A stretch of 64,000 bases of DNA from Serinibacter arcticus (GCF_003121705.1 NZ_PYHR01000002.1:2418001-2482000); one strand, 5' to 3'; shown: positions 8,449-17,450, counted from the stretch's first letter. The notes: generated from the sequence alone by a model not told the origin. A program made the numbers and translations.

Positions 8449-8831
8449 CGCTCGAAGAACGCGTGTCCGTTCGGGCCGCCCGGCATGGCGCGGTCGAGCT
8501 CGCCGGCAGCCCACCCGAGGGCGGTGGAGAGGTAGGTGTCGACGGAGACGTCATCCGACCGCATCGTCAGGTCCCCGGCGTCGATCTCCTCGAGCCCGGG
8601 TGTGACGACGACGTCCAGCGACCGGTCCTCGGCCAGGGGCGCCGCCGTCAGCTGCGTCCGCTGCATCACCGAGGCGTGGATCGCGACGATCGGCACGTCC
8701 GCGAGCAGCGACGGCAGCGCCGCCGCCTGCTCCTCCCCGAGCGCCGTCAGCTCCGGGCCCGGGATCCGGGTCTCGAGCTCGTGGCGGGTGTTGGCCTCGA
8801 TCTGACCGTGGCGGATGAGCAGCAGTGTCAT
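8142..8831 (-). CDS. Histidine phosphatase family protein
   Basis: 229 aa starting MTLLLIRHGQIEANTR, with the phosphohistidine motif RHG at residues 7-9. The second catalytic histidine is in VAFSHGAAIRTW. This superfamily includes phosphoglycerate mutases and assorted phosphatases; no feature fixes the substrate. The ATG at 8831 is preceded by TAGCCT and seven bases, so the GGAGGG that lies too close to the start is probably not used as a ribosome binding site. The 3' end is overlapped by the open frame of the VOC fusion gene, though their likely true stops are only a few bases apart. Confidence 0.88.
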   Translation of the reverse strand: MTLLLIRHGQIEANTRHELETRIPGPELTALGEEQAAALPSLLADVPIVAIHASVMQRTQLTAAPLAEDRSLDVVVTPGLEEIDAGDLTMRSDDVSVDTYLSTALGWAAGELDRAMPGGPNGHAFFERYDAAVEAVVAAASDAGGADGGGSGVAVAFSHGAAIRTWVAGRAVNAAGSDALARALGNTGVVELELVDGEWHLVAWEGTPWTELVAPDREADPTEPDRPAR

Positions 8832-8838
8832 GCCCTCC

Positions 8839-8844
8839 AGGCTA
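8839..8844 (-). promoter_or_regulatory. -10 box TAGCCT, predicted leaderless promoter
   Basis: TAGCCT, seven bases, then ATG 8831. Just upstream (8846-8892) is a run of degenerate CCCCTCCGG repeats with no evident role. Confidence 0.45.
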
Positions 8845-9040
8845 GGCGGCCCCTCCGGCCCCTCCGGCGCCTCAGGCCCCTCCGGCCCCGCCGTTGCGCG
8901 CACCGGTGGCCGCTTCACCGCCCCTGAAGCGACCATCCGTGCGCACAACGTCCGCCGACGCACCGCCTCCCGGCCCCGGGCCCGGCCCGGGCCCGGCAAA
9001 TCCCGTGACCGCCGGCCCCGGGCCGCGGGAGGATGCCCGC

Positions 9041-9271
9041 ATGGCGCAGGCGAACGGCTTCACGTACGAGGTGGTCGGCGAGACCGTCGTGATCTCCCAC
9101 CACGGTCGCCGCGCGACCGTGCTGCGCGGCGCGAGGGCGAGCGAGTTCCTGGACGAGGTCGACGACGACGCCGATCTCCAGGGACTGATGGCCCGGCTCA
9201 CCGGGAACTACAGGCGCGGCAACGAGCGCGAGGCGCGGCAGCATCCACGCAACCGGGGCGCGGGCCGCTGA
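9041..9271 (+). CDS. Small conserved hypothetical protein
   Basis: 76 aa. Starts MAQANGFTYEVVGETVVISHH and has a GRRATVLRG strand-turn followed by an acidic helix (SEFLDEVDDDADLQGLMARL) and a basic tail. GGGAGG lies upstream of the ATG. No signal peptide, membrane segment or cysteine. The N-terminal half looks like a small beta-sheet fold. I recall similar short proteins in other actinobacteria but no function. Confidence 0.6.
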   Translation: MAQANGFTYEVVGETVVISHHGRRATVLRGARASEFLDEVDDDADLQGLMARLTGNYRRGNEREARQHPRNRGAGR

Positions 9272-9390
9272 GCTGTGCCCCGGACCGTCGCGCCAGGCGA
9301 CTCGACGGGGTCCGCGCAAGATCTGACCGGCAGGCGACACACTCGTCACAGGGGCACCACCCACGGGCCCGCCGACGACGGAGGTCTCCG

Positions 9391-10317
9391 ATGCCCACGA
9401 CCACACCGCGCGGACGGTCGGGGGCGACCGGCGTCGCCGTCGTCGCCGCCCTCGGCCTGACACTCGCGGCGTGCGGCGCACCGGGCACGTCCCCCGCCGA
9501 CACCGCTCCCGACGCGAGCTCCTCGGACGACGCCCAGCAGTACGCCGCCTTCGCCACGCTCCTGGAGAAGGGCGACGGCGGGCCGCGGCTCTGCCTCGGC
9601 GGCGTCAACGAGTCCTACCCGCCCCAGTGCGGCGGACCGGTGATCCTCGGGCTCGACTGGGCCGACGTCGCCGACGCGGAGACCGCCAGCGGTGTGACGT
9701 GGGGCTCGGGCTGGGTCGTCGGGACGTACGACGGCGAGGCCTTCAGCCTCACCGAGCCCGTCCGGACCGACCCGCCCGCGGGGGTCATCCCGCCCACGAG
9801 CTCCTGGACCTCACCCGAGGCGCTGTGCGAGGACCCGTTCCGGGGCGGACGCGAGGGCGGGTACCCGACCGAAGCCGGCCCCGACGGCCCGGCGCTCGAC
9901 GCCGAGGGAGCGTCGGCGGTCGGGCAGCTGCAGGAGCGCTCGGCCGCCCTGCCCGGCTACGTCGAGCTCTTCGTGTCCGACGGGTACAGCGAGTTCAACG
10001 TGCTCCTGACGGAAAGTTCCGACGTCGACGCCGCCCACTCCGCACTGCGCGAGGTCTGGCAGGGCTTCCTCTGCGTCGCCGCGCGCGACCTCCCGTCGAA
10101 CGCCGAGTCCCAGGAGGCCTCGGCCGCCCTGAACGACGACCCGGGCGAGCTCGGCCTGCTCAGCTGGGGCGCCGACACGGTCGGCGGCCGGTTCGGCGTC
10201 GAGGTCGTCCTCGCCGACGACGAGACCCGCGCCCGCATCACCGACCTCCTCTCGCCCTGGTACGAGGCCGACGACGTCGACCTGACGGGCCGCCTCGTCC
10301 CGGTCGAGGTGGGCTGA
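9391..10317 (+). CDS. Putative lipoprotein of unknown function
   Basis: 308 aa. A type II signal peptide ends in the lipobox LAAC (Cys near residue 29), so the mature protein should be anchored to the outer face of the membrane. Extracellular part is acidic and contains several cysteines (CLGG, PPQCGGP, LCEDPF, FLCVA) that could form disulfides. No enzyme motif recognised. ATG 9391 follows GGAGG with a short spacer. A GC-rich hairpin follows the gene at 10371-10397. Confidence 0.75.
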   Translation: MPTTTPRGRSGATGVAVVAALGLTLAACGAPGTSPADTAPDASSSDDAQQYAAFATLLEKGDGGPRLCLGGVNESYPPQCGGPVILGLDWADVADAETASGVTWGSGWVVGTYDGEAFSLTEPVRTDPPAGVIPPTSSWTSPEALCEDPFRGGREGGYPTEAGPDGPALDAEGASAVGQLQERSAALPGYVELFVSDGYSEFNVLLTESSDVDAAHSALREVWQGFLCVAARDLPSNAESQEASAALNDDPGELGLLSWGADTVGGRFGVEVVLADDETRARITDLLSPWYEADDVDLTGRLVPVEVG

Positions 10318-10370
10318 CCCTCCCGAGGGACGGCGTGACGCGCCGGCGCCCGACGGCGACGCGCAGGTGG

Positions 10371-10397
10371 CCGCCCGGTGAACACCTGGCCGGGCGG
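10371..10397 (+). terminator. GC hairpin after lipoprotein gene
   Basis: CCGCCCGG (10371-10378) pairs with CCGGGCGG (10390-10397) around an 11-base loop. No T tract; the rest of the 183-base gap before ppk2 shows nothing clear. Confidence 0.35.
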
Positions 10398-10500
10398 TTG
10401 CGGCGTCGACCGCCGCGGCCGGACGATGGAGGCAGGACCGCCCCCTCCGCCGTCGTCCGCCGCCCAGCGGCCTCGAACGGCACGCCCAGCCAGGAGAACC

Positions 10501-11409
10501 ATGAGCCCCTCGAACCCCCCGAGCGACCTGCGCGAGTACATCGAGTACCTGCGGGACACGGGCTACACGGTCCGCGACGGCCACACCCCCGACCCCGACC
10601 TCATCGATCCGGAGGGCAACCCGGTCTGGTCGTGGAAGGAGGGCTACCCCTACGAGGAGCTCCTCAGCCGCGAGGAGTACGAGGTGCAGAAGTACGACCT
10701 CCAGGTGGAGCTGCTGAAGTTCCAGTACTGGCTCGAGGACAACGGCAAGCGGGCGATCATCCTGTTCGAGGGACGTGACGCGGCGGGCAAGGGCGGCACG
10801 ATCAAGCGCTTCACCGAGCACCTGAACCCGCGCACCGCGCGCGTCGTCGCCCTCGCGAAGCCGAGCGACCGCGAGATGGGGCAGTGGTACTTCCAGCGCT
10901 ACGTGAAGCATCTGCCCACCGCCGGCGAGATCGTGATGTTCGACCGCTCCTGGTACAACCGGGCGGGCGTCGAGCGCGTGATGGGCTTCGCCACGGACGA
11001 GGAGTACCAGACCTTCATGTCGCAGGCGCCGTGGTTCGAGAAGGCTCTGGTGGAGTCCGGCATCCACGTGACCAAGCTCTGGTTCTCCGTGTCCCGCACC
11101 GAGCAGCGGACCCGGTTCGCGATCCGGCAGCTCGACCCGGTCCGGCAGTGGAAGCTCTCTCCGATGGATCTCGCCTCGCTCGACCGCTGGGACGACTACA
11201 CCGCGGCCAAGGAGGAGATGTTCCGCCGGACCGACAAGCGGCACGCCCGCTGGACCGTGATCAGGTCCAACGACAAGAAGCGCGCCCGCCTGAACGCGAT
11301 GCGGTTCTTCCTCAACCAGTTCGACTACGAGGGCAAGGACGCGGCGGTCCTCGGCAAGCCCGACCCGCTCCTGGTGCTCCGCAGCAAGAACGAGCCCGCG
11401 GACGAGTGA
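10501..11409 (+). CDS. ppk2: Polyphosphate kinase 2
   Basis: 302 aa, ATG preceded by AGGAGA. Single-domain PPK2 family, which transfers phosphate between polyphosphate and nucleotides. Walker A is GRDAAGKGG (91-99), Walker B is DRSWYNR (148-154), and the lid region contains RTEQRTRFAIRQ. The length and the one-domain form fit class I PPK2 enzymes, which mostly use polyphosphate to phosphorylate ADP or GDP; nucleotide preference is not readable. It is a single gene; the convergent DUF2971 gene ends only seven bases away. Confidence 0.92.
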   Translation: MSPSNPPSDLREYIEYLRDTGYTVRDGHTPDPDLIDPEGNPVWSWKEGYPYEELLSREEYEVQKYDLQVELLKFQYWLEDNGKRAIILFEGRDAAGKGGTIKRFTEHLNPRTARVVALAKPSDREMGQWYFQRYVKHLPTAGEIVMFDRSWYNRAGVERVMGFATDEEYQTFMSQAPWFEKALVESGIHVTKLWFSVSRTEQRTRFAIRQLDPVRQWKLSPMDLASLDRWDDYTAAKEEMFRRTDKRHARWTVIRSNDKKRARLNAMRFFLNQFDYEGKDAAVLGKPDPLLVLRSKNEPADE

Positions 11410-11416
11410 GCGGGCC

Positions 11417-12421
11417 CTACTCCCGGAACGGGATCGAGGACACGTGCACGGGCAGCGCCGGGTAGCCGAGGCTGACGAGGAGCTCGCGCAGCGTCTCGGC
11501 GGACGCGCCCGCATTGCCCGACGGCGAGACGGCCAGCGCCCGGATCGGCAGCGGTGACGGGGCCAGGGCGACGGCGGCGCCGTCGGGTGCACCGGTGAGG
11601 CGCACGTAGGGCGCGAGTCCGTACGGCGTCGCCCGGAACTGGATCAGTCCGGGCGGGAGCGTCGAGGTGGCGGGATCGTCGCTCGCACCGAACGCCGTCA
11701 ACGGCGACCCGGCAGGGTTCCCCCGGAAGACGACGGTGGAGTGCCTGATCTCGCGCTCGTCGACGAATCCGCCGTGCTTGCTCAGCAGCATCGCCTGCTC
11801 GACGTCGTCGAGGAACGCCATCATCTCGGCCACGACCTGCGGCGGCACCCCGGCGGCGCTCGCTCCATCGACGGCGCTCGCCCCCGCCGACCGTGCGAGC
11901 CCCGTCTCCCGCGCCGCCGCCAGCCGCGCGATCCCGGCGTCGAGGCGGGCGAAGACGGCGTCGACGACCTCCTGCTGCTCGGCGGGTCCGTAGCGCACGG
12001 GCGACCACGGACGCTGCCGCACCTGCGGCAACGGGCCCGGGACGGTGGGGAGGCCCGTGCCGGTGTCGTCGACGAGCGCCGCGAGCGGGGCCGAGCGGTC
12101 CAGGCCGATCGCGTAGGACTCCCCCCGACCGCCGTAGCTGCGCCACATCGCCAGCAGGTCCCAGTCCTGCGCGGCGCTGAGCACGAAGAACTCGGCGGGC
12201 GACGGCGAGGCGGTGTCCACCTCGGCCGTGATGAGCTCGTGCAGGAGGCGGTAGGTCGGGTCCTGGTCGCGGCGGCGCTCGAGCTCGGCGACGAGGAGGT
12301 CGCGGCCGAGGCTCACCTCGCTCGCGTCGTTGAGGAAGCGGGACGACGTCGCCCACAACACGTGCCCGCGCAGGATGGCCAGCAGTCCGTAGGCATCCGT
12401 GTAGTGCCAGACCAGGCTCAC
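11417..12421 (-). CDS. DUF2971 domain protein
   Basis: 334 aa. The N terminus WHYTDAYGLLAILRGHVLW and the following FLNDASEVSLG are characteristic of DUF2971. The GTG start overlaps the stop of the upstream XRE regulator by four bases (GTGA), so the pair is co-translated. The domain's biochemical function is unknown; DUF2971 proteins are often found in accessory and defence-like settings, but nothing else here supports that. No membrane segment. Confidence 0.8.
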   Translation of the reverse strand: MSLVWHYTDAYGLLAILRGHVLWATSSRFLNDASEVSLGRDLLVAELERRRDQDPTYRLLHELITAEVDTASPSPAEFFVLSAAQDWDLLAMWRSYGGRGESYAIGLDRSAPLAALVDDTGTGLPTVPGPLPQVRQRPWSPVRYGPAEQQEVVDAVFARLDAGIARLAAARETGLARSAGASAVDGASAAGVPPQVVAEMMAFLDDVEQAMLLSKHGGFVDEREIRHSTVVFRGNPAGSPLTAFGASDDPATSTLPPGLIQFRATPYGLAPYVRLTGAPDGAAVALAPSPLPIRALAVSPSGNAGASAETLRELLVSLGYPALPVHVSSIPFRE

Positions 12422-13263
12422 GACCGGACCTCCGACATCTCGCCGACGACGGCGAGCAGCTGCAGCTTCTCGTAGCTCTCGCTCCCGGGCGGGGCGGTGT
12501 AGACCAGCAGCGCGTGCGCCTGCTCGGGATCGTGGAGGACCTGGCAGGTGAGGTCGAGGCGTCCGACCGTCGGGTGGACGTAGCGCTTGATCTCCCTGGG
12601 CCGGATGCCGACCTCGTGGAGCGCCCACAGCTCGCGGAACTCCGCGCTGCGCGCCAGGAGATCGTCGACGTAGCGCGCGGCCCGCGATCCGGGACCGCGT
12701 TGCGCGAGCACCCCTCGCAGCCCGGCGGTGTACATCCGCGAGTAGAACTCGTGGTCCTCCGGCAGCTGCATCGTGCGGGCAGCGGGGTCGGTGAACCACC
12801 GGTAGCCGATGCTGCGCGCCAGGCCCTGGCGGTGGGCCAGGTCGCCGAAGAGGGCGACGCCGAGCGGCGTCTGCCGGAGCGTCTCGCCGAGCTCGGTGAC
12901 CACCTCGGCGGGGGTGTCGGTCAGCCGGTCGAGGATGCGCAGGACGCCGGGGCTGATGTGGTCGCCGCCCGCGCCCCGGGCCGGCGCCCGGTGGCCGGCG
13001 AGGTGGAAGAGGTGGTCGCGCTCGTCCCGGTCGAGGTGCAGGCCCTGGGCGATCGCGGCGACCATCTGCTCCGACGGCTGCGGGCCCCGCTCGCGCTCGA
13101 GGCGCGAGTAGTAGTCGACCGACATGTGGCACAACGCCGCGACCTCCTCGCGGCGCAGCCCGCTGGTGCGACGACGCTGCCCGCGCGGCAGCCCGACGTC
13201 CTCCGGCTGCAGCGCCTCGCGGCGGCCGCGGAGGAAGTCGGCCAGTCCTGCTCGATCGATCAT
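12418..13263 (-). CDS. XRE-family regulator with MmyB-like C-terminal domain
   Basis: 281 aa from ATG 13263 (AGGA upstream). Helix-turn-helix at roughly residues 10-80, containing RTSGLRREEVAALCHMSVDYY, followed by a PAS-like MmyB domain (about 105-260), which in this family is thought to bind a fatty-acid-like ligand. These regulators very often sit opposite an SDR gene that they control; exactly that arrangement is seen here with the SDR at 13393. The downstream DUF2971 gene is translationally coupled, an unusual partner. Confidence 0.88.
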   Translation of the reverse strand: MIDRAGLADFLRGRREALQPEDVGLPRGQRRRTSGLRREEVAALCHMSVDYYSRLERERGPQPSEQMVAAIAQGLHLDRDERDHLFHLAGHRAPARGAGGDHISPGVLRILDRLTDTPAEVVTELGETLRQTPLGVALFGDLAHRQGLARSIGYRWFTDPAARTMQLPEDHEFYSRMYTAGLRGVLAQRGPGSRAARYVDDLLARSAEFRELWALHEVGIRPREIKRYVHPTVGRLDLTCQVLHDPEQAHALLVYTAPPGSESYEKLQLLAVVGEMSEVRS

Positions 13264-13392
13264 GGCTGCATCCTGCCCCGCCTCCCGTCCCCGTAGCCAC
13301 GGATCGTCAGGCCGTGGATAAGGTGCGGCACCTGCCGCAGGCTGGTCAGCAGACGGCACACCGGTGCCTCACCCCACGATCCAGGAGGAACC

Positions 13393-14325
13393 GTGCCCCG
13401 CTCGTTCGACATCACCATCCCCGACCTCACCGGCAGGCGCGCCCTCGTCACCGGCGCGAGCGACGGCATGGGGCTCGGCATGGCGAGCCGCCTCGCGGCG
13501 GCCGGCGCCGACGTCGTCATGCCGGTCCGCAACCCGCGCAAGGGTGAGGCGGCGGTCGAGAAGATCCGCTCCGAGGTCCCGGGCGCGAAGGTCACGCTCG
13601 AGCAGCTGGACCTGTCCTCGCTCGAGTCCGCAGCCGCCCTCGGCGAGAAGCTGCGCGCCGAGGGGAAGCCGATCCACCTCGTCATCAACAACGCCGGCGT
13701 CATGACGCCGCCCGACCGTCAGGCCACCGCCGACGGGTTCGAGCTCCAGATGGGCACCAACCACCTGGGCCACTTCGCCCTCAACGCCCACCTGCTCCCG
13801 CTGCTCAGGGCGGGGAGGGCGCGCGTCACGTCGCAGTCGAGCGTCGCCGCGCGCAGCGGCCGGATCAACTGGGACGACCTCAACTGGGAGCGGAAGTACG
13901 ACGGGATGGCCGCCTACCGGCAGTCGAAGATCGCCGTCGCCCTCTTCGCCCTCGAGCTGAACCGCCGCAGCGAGTCCGGTGGCTGGGGAATCACGAGCAA
14001 CCTCTCCCACCCCGGGGTCGCGCCGACGAGCCTGCTCGCCGCCCGACCCGAGCTCGGACGGTCGGAGGCGGCCGGGGGGCGCGGTCTGATCCAGTGGCTG
14101 TCGGACCACGGGATCCTCGCGGGCACGGTCGACAGTGCCAAGCTGCCGGCCCTGATGGCGGCCACCTCCCCCGAGGCGAAGCCCGGCGCGTTCTACGGCC
14201 CGCAGTGGATCGGCAACGTCGGGGGTCCTCCCGGCGAGACCAAGCTCTGGAAGCCGATGCGCACCGAGGACGCGATGCGGATGTGGGTCGAGTCGGAGCG
14301 GTTGACCGGGGTCACCTTCGGCTGA
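13393..14325 (+). CDS. Short-chain dehydrogenase/reductase
   Basis: 310 aa, GTG start after AGGAGGAA. NAD(P)-binding motif [10 protein letters not shown] near residues 19-28, NNAGV near 100, the active-site YRQSK (Tyr-x-x-x-Lys), and a long C-terminal part typical of the retinol dehydrogenase/protochlorophyllide-reductase-like group. The catalytic Ser region reads [10 protein letters not shown]. Divergent from the XRE regulator across a 129-base gap and probably regulated by it. Substrate unknown. Confidence 0.9.
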   Translation: MPRSFDITIPDLTGRRALVTGASDGMGLGMASRLAAAGADVVMPVRNPRKGEAAVEKIRSEVPGAKVTLEQLDLSSLESAAALGEKLRAEGKPIHLVINNAGVMTPPDRQATADGFELQMGTNHLGHFALNAHLLPLLRAGRARVTSQSSVAARSGRINWDDLNWERKYDGMAAYRQSKIAVALFALELNRRSESGGWGITSNLSHPGVAPTSLLAARPELGRSEAAGGRGLIQWLSDHGILAGTVDSAKLPALMAATSPEAKPGAFYGPQWIGNVGGPPGETKLWKPMRTEDAMRMWVESERLTGVTFG

Positions 14326-14338
14326 CGGCAGGTCCGCG

Positions 14339-14489
14339 GCCTCGCTGACTGCGGACGGCCCTCGCTCTCTGCGGACGGAACGCCTCCCCGTCGTGCGCCC
14401 TGCCCCGTCACCGCAGGTCACAGCGTTGTGGCTCTGCGGACGGCCTCGGCCGTCCGCAGAGAGCGAGGGCCGTCCGCAGAGAGCGAGGC
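14339..14489. repeat. Nested inverted repeat built of 20-bp units
   Basis: Two 20-bp units in tandem (14339-14358, 14359-14378, core CTCGCTCTCTGCGGACGG) face two inverted tandem units (14450-14469, 14470-14489). The second left unit and first right unit are perfect complements over 20 bp. A further partial unit at 14431-14445 forms a tight hairpin with 14450 onward. The element fills the gap between two convergent genes and may end transcription from both sides. Confidence 0.7.
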
Positions 14490-14522
14490 CGCGCCCGACG
14501 GCGAGGCGTCCGCCCGCCGGCG

Positions 14523-14972
14523 TCAGTCGCCGTCGGGCTCGCCGGCCGCCTTGTGCACGAGCGGTCGCAGCTGCTTCTCGACCGCGTCGGTCCACTCCAG
14601 GACGGCGAACGACGTCGCCCAGATCGGACCGTCGTCGAGCGCCGCGTCCTCGTTGAACCCGATGCTCGTGTAGCGGGTGCCGAATTTCGAGGCGGGCTGC
14701 ACGAACGTGACGACCTTCCCGTCGCGCGCGTAGGACGGGAACCCGTACCAGGTCTTCCACTCCAGATGCGGGGCCTCCTCCGTCACGACGACGTGGAAGC
14801 GCTCCGCGATCACGCGATCGGCGCCGCTCAACGCCTCGATGGCCGCGAGGCAGGCCTCCGCCTCCTTCTGCTTCTTCGCGGCGCCCTTGACGCCCTTCAT
14901 CGACCGCAGCTCCTCGGCGCGCTGCTTCATCGCGGCGCGCTCGTCGGCGCTGAAACCCTCGTTCGTGGCCAT
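14523..14972 (-). CDS. DUF1801 / YdhG-like protein
   Basis: 149 aa. A charged helical N terminus (ERAAMKQRAEELRSMKGVKG) is followed by the DUF1801 core with WKTWYGFPSYARDGKVV and FNEDAALDDG. Members resemble YdhG/frataxin-like folds, and their function is not established. ATG 14972 is preceded by AGAGGG, and a TAGCCT box lies at 15004-15009. Confidence 0.75.
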   Translation of the reverse strand: MATNEGFSADERAAMKQRAEELRSMKGVKGAAKKQKEAEACLAAIEALSGADRVIAERFHVVVTEEAPHLEWKTWYGFPSYARDGKVVTFVQPASKFGTRYTSIGFNEDAALDDGPIWATSFAVLEWTDAVEKQLRPLVHKAAGEPDGD

Positions 14973-15017
14973 GGCCCGTCCCTCTCGATCGTCGGTGGGA
15001 ACGAGGCTAGCCCTGAC

Positions 15018-16343
15018 CTACGACCGCCAGAACGCCTCGGCGACGCGGCGGAGGTCGAGCAGGTCGCTCGTCCCGGCCAGCTCGCGGGCCGAGTGCATCG
15101 ACAGGATGGGGATCCCGACGTCGACCGTCCGGATCCCGAGCCGGGTCGCGGTGATCGGGCCGATGGTCGACCCGCACGGGACGCTGTTGTGCGAGACGAA
15201 CTCCTGCGTCCGCACCCCGGCCCGGTCGCACCAGCCGCGCCACGCGGCCTCGCCCACGCCGTCGGTCGCGTAGCGCTGGTTGGCGTTGATCTTGAGGATC
15301 GGGCCCGAACCGAGCACCGGCTGCACCACGGGGTCGTGGCGCCCCGGGTAGTTCGGGTGCACGGAGTGCCCGACGTCGCTGGAGACCAGCCACGAGTCCG
15401 CGAGCGCCCGCCGGTGGTCCTCGGACGTCGCGCCGAGCAGCGTCCCCACCCGCGCCAGCACGTCGGCCAGGAACGGTCCGTCGGCACCGCTCCGGCTGGC
15501 CGACCCGACCTCCTCGTGGTCGAACACGGCCAGCACGGGGATGTGCACGAGGTCGGCCCCGGCGTCGAGGTCCCCGACGACGTCGCTCGTCCCCGCGAGC
15601 GCCTCCAGCGCGCGCAGACCCGCGTGCACCGAGGCGAGATCGTCCAGGCGCCCGACGGCGAGGAACGCGTCATCCTTGCCGAACACCACGCCGCGGGCCG
15701 AGTCGGCCAGCACCAGGTCGTAGCCGCGGATCTCCTCCGCCGCCAGGCCGGCGTGGCTCGCGACCTCGCCGAGCAGGTCGGCGCTCACCGCGTCGCCGAC
15801 GCCCCACACCGGCTGGGTGTGCACCTGCTTGTCGAGCGCGAGCCCGTCGTTGGCGGCGCGGTCGAGGTGGATCGCGAGCTGGGGAAGCCGCAGGAGCGGC
15901 GGCGTCGCGACGAGGCGGGTGGCGCCGTCGGCCGTCACGAGACGGCCCGCCAGGAGCAGCTCGCGGTCCAGCCAGGAGTTCAGCAGCGGTCCGCCGTAGA
16001 CCTCCACGCCCGCCTGCAACCAGCCGCGCGACCCGGTGGTCGGGTGCGGCTTGAGCCGGAAGCCGGGCGAGTCGCTGTGCGCGCCGAGGATGTGGAACCC
16101 GGTGGTCCCCGTGGCGCGTGGCGGCACGATCCAGGCCAGCACCGCGCCGTCGCGCACCACGAGGTAGCGCCCGCCGGCGTCCAGGTGCCACGGATCGGTC
16201 TCGGACAGCCGGACGAAGCCCGCCGCCCCGAGCCGCGTCGCGACCTCCTCGGCGGCGTGCAGGCTCGAGGGCGAGGCCGCGACGAGATCGACGAGGTCGT
16301 CGGCGTGGGCGCGGGCGAGGGCACGGGTGTCGAGGGGTTCCAC
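15018..16343 (-). CDS. M18 family aminopeptidase
   Basis: 441 aa cytosolic dinuclear-zinc peptidase releasing N-terminal acidic residues (aspartyl aminopeptidase type). Metal and catalytic segments visible: ILGAHSDSPGFRLKP (His-x-Asp ligand), LAVFDHEEVGS (Asp, Glu-Glu) and, near the end, ILSMHSARE (last zinc His). Length fits the family. The GTG start at 16343 sits six bases after TACGAT. The start is back-to-back with the lactonase gene only 51 bases away. Confidence 0.92.
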   Translation of the reverse strand: MEPLDTRALARAHADDLVDLVAASPSSLHAAEEVATRLGAAGFVRLSETDPWHLDAGGRYLVVRDGAVLAWIVPPRATGTTGFHILGAHSDSPGFRLKPHPTTGSRGWLQAGVEVYGGPLLNSWLDRELLLAGRLVTADGATRLVATPPLLRLPQLAIHLDRAANDGLALDKQVHTQPVWGVGDAVSADLLGEVASHAGLAAEEIRGYDLVLADSARGVVFGKDDAFLAVGRLDDLASVHAGLRALEALAGTSDVVGDLDAGADLVHIPVLAVFDHEEVGSASRSGADGPFLADVLARVGTLLGATSEDHRRALADSWLVSSDVGHSVHPNYPGRHDPVVQPVLGSGPILKINANQRYATDGVGEAAWRGWCDRAGVRTQEFVSHNSVPCGSTIGPITATRLGIRTVDVGIPILSMHSARELAGTSDLLDLRRVAEAFWRS

Positions 16344-16349
16344 CCTCCG

Positions 16350-16355
16350 ATCGTA
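16350..16355 (-). promoter_or_regulatory. -10 box TACGAT, predicted leaderless promoter
   Basis: TACGAT, six bases, then GTG 16343 of the M18 peptidase. Confidence 0.5.
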
Positions 16356-16382
16356 GGAGGCACCCCCGACAGCTCACCCGCC

Positions 16383-16388
16383 TACCAT
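16383..16388 (+). promoter_or_regulatory. -10 box TACCAT, predicted leaderless promoter
   Basis: TACCAT, six bases, then ATG 16395 of the lactonase. It lies 28 bases from the opposite-facing TACGAT, so the two -35 regions must overlap. Confidence 0.5.
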
Positions 16389-16394
16389 CGAAGG

Positions 16395-17450
16395 ATGACC
16401 GAGCCCAGCACCCCCGCCGCCCCCCTCGTCATCGTCGCCAACGCCGCGGACGGCACCCTCAGCACGTTCCGCCTCGCCGACGACCGCCTCGAACGGCTCA
16501 CCGTCACGGAGGGGGTGACCGGCTGCTCCGCGTTCGTCATCGACACCGACCGCGACCTCGTGCACGCCGGCGTCAAGCGCGCCGCCGACGGCGAACCCGC
16601 CGGCATCCTCACGCTCGCGATCGACCGGGCGACCGGCACGCTGACCCCCCGCTCCCACCGCGACCTCGACGGCGGCAGCCTCAACTACCTCGCCCTGACG
16701 GCCGACGGCACCGTCCTCCTGGCCGCCTCGTACGGCGGCGGCTACGGCATCACCGCCCCCGTCCTCGACGGCGAGGTCGGCGCGCCCGTCTCCCGGATCG
16801 AGTTCCCCAACCTGCACTCCGTGCTCCCCAGCCACGACGGCGCGTTCGCCTACTTCGTCTCGCTCGGCGCCGACCTCGTGGCCCAGTACGCGCTCGGGTC
16901 GGACGGCTCGCTGGCCCCGCTGACACCCGAGACGGTCGCGGCCCCGAAGGACAGCGGTCCGCGCCACCTCGTGATCAACGCGTCCGGCGACGCCGTCTAC
17001 GTCCTGACCGAGTTCACCGCCGAGGTGCTCCACCTCGCGCGCGACACGGAGACCGGCACGCTCGAGCTGCGCGGAGCGGCGATCACGGCCGACCCCGCCG
17101 CCGGGCTCGGCCCGAGCAAGCTGGGCCTCGACCCGAAGACGAACCACGTCATCTGGTCCGCCGACCTGCACTGGGGCGCGGGCGAGCGCCACCTGTGGGC
17201 GTCCGAGCGCGCCGCGAGCACGCTCGGCGCGGTCGCCGTGGCGCAGGACGGGTCGCTGACCGCGCCCGCGAGCTTCACGACGACGGAGCCCCAGCCGCGC
17301 GGCTTCGCCGTCAGCCCCGACGGCGCCTACCTGGTGGCCGCGGGCGAGCGGTCGACGACCGTCTCGCTCCACGCCGTCGACGGCGACCGGCTGACCCTGC
17401 TCCAGCAGGCCGAGACCGGTAACGGGGCGAACTGGGTGCGGTTCGCCTGA
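16395..17450 (+). CDS. Lactonase family beta-propeller protein (6-phosphogluconolactonase-like)
   Basis: 351 aa seven-bladed propeller of the Pgl/YbhE type, hydrolysing sugar lactones. Repeated blade signatures are visible: LNYLALTADGTVLLAASYGGG, RHLVINASGDAVYVLTEF and RGFAVSPDGAYLVAAGE. No signal peptide, so cytosolic. It is unlike the oxidative-branch DevB-type Pgl. The stop overlaps the next ATG by one base (TGATG), so the DoxX-like gene is in the same operon. Confidence 0.85.
   Translation: MTEPSTPAAPLVIVANAADGTLSTFRLADDRLERLTVTEGVTGCSAFVIDTDRDLVHAGVKRAADGEPAGILTLAIDRATGTLTPRSHRDLDGGSLNYLALTADGTVLLAASYGGGYGITAPVLDGEVGAPVSRIEFPNLHSVLPSHDGAFAYFVSLGADLVAQYALGSDGSLAPLTPETVAAPKDSGPRHLVINASGDAVYVLTEFTAEVLHLARDTETGTLELRGAAITADPAAGLGPSKLGLDPKTNHVIWSADLHWGAGERHLWASERAASTLGAVAVAQDGSLTAPASFTTTEPQPRGFAVSPDGAYLVAAGERSTTVSLHAVDGDRLTLLQQAETGNGANWVRFA

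Noticed and set aside
8846-8892. CCCCTCCGG repeats as a regulatory array
   Set aside because: Short, degenerate GC-rich run with no symmetry; likely simple-sequence expansion.
14553-16394. Upstream extension of the lactonase frame over DUF1801 and M18
   Set aside because: Antisense shadow; the leaderless box and the family N terminus fix ATG 16395.
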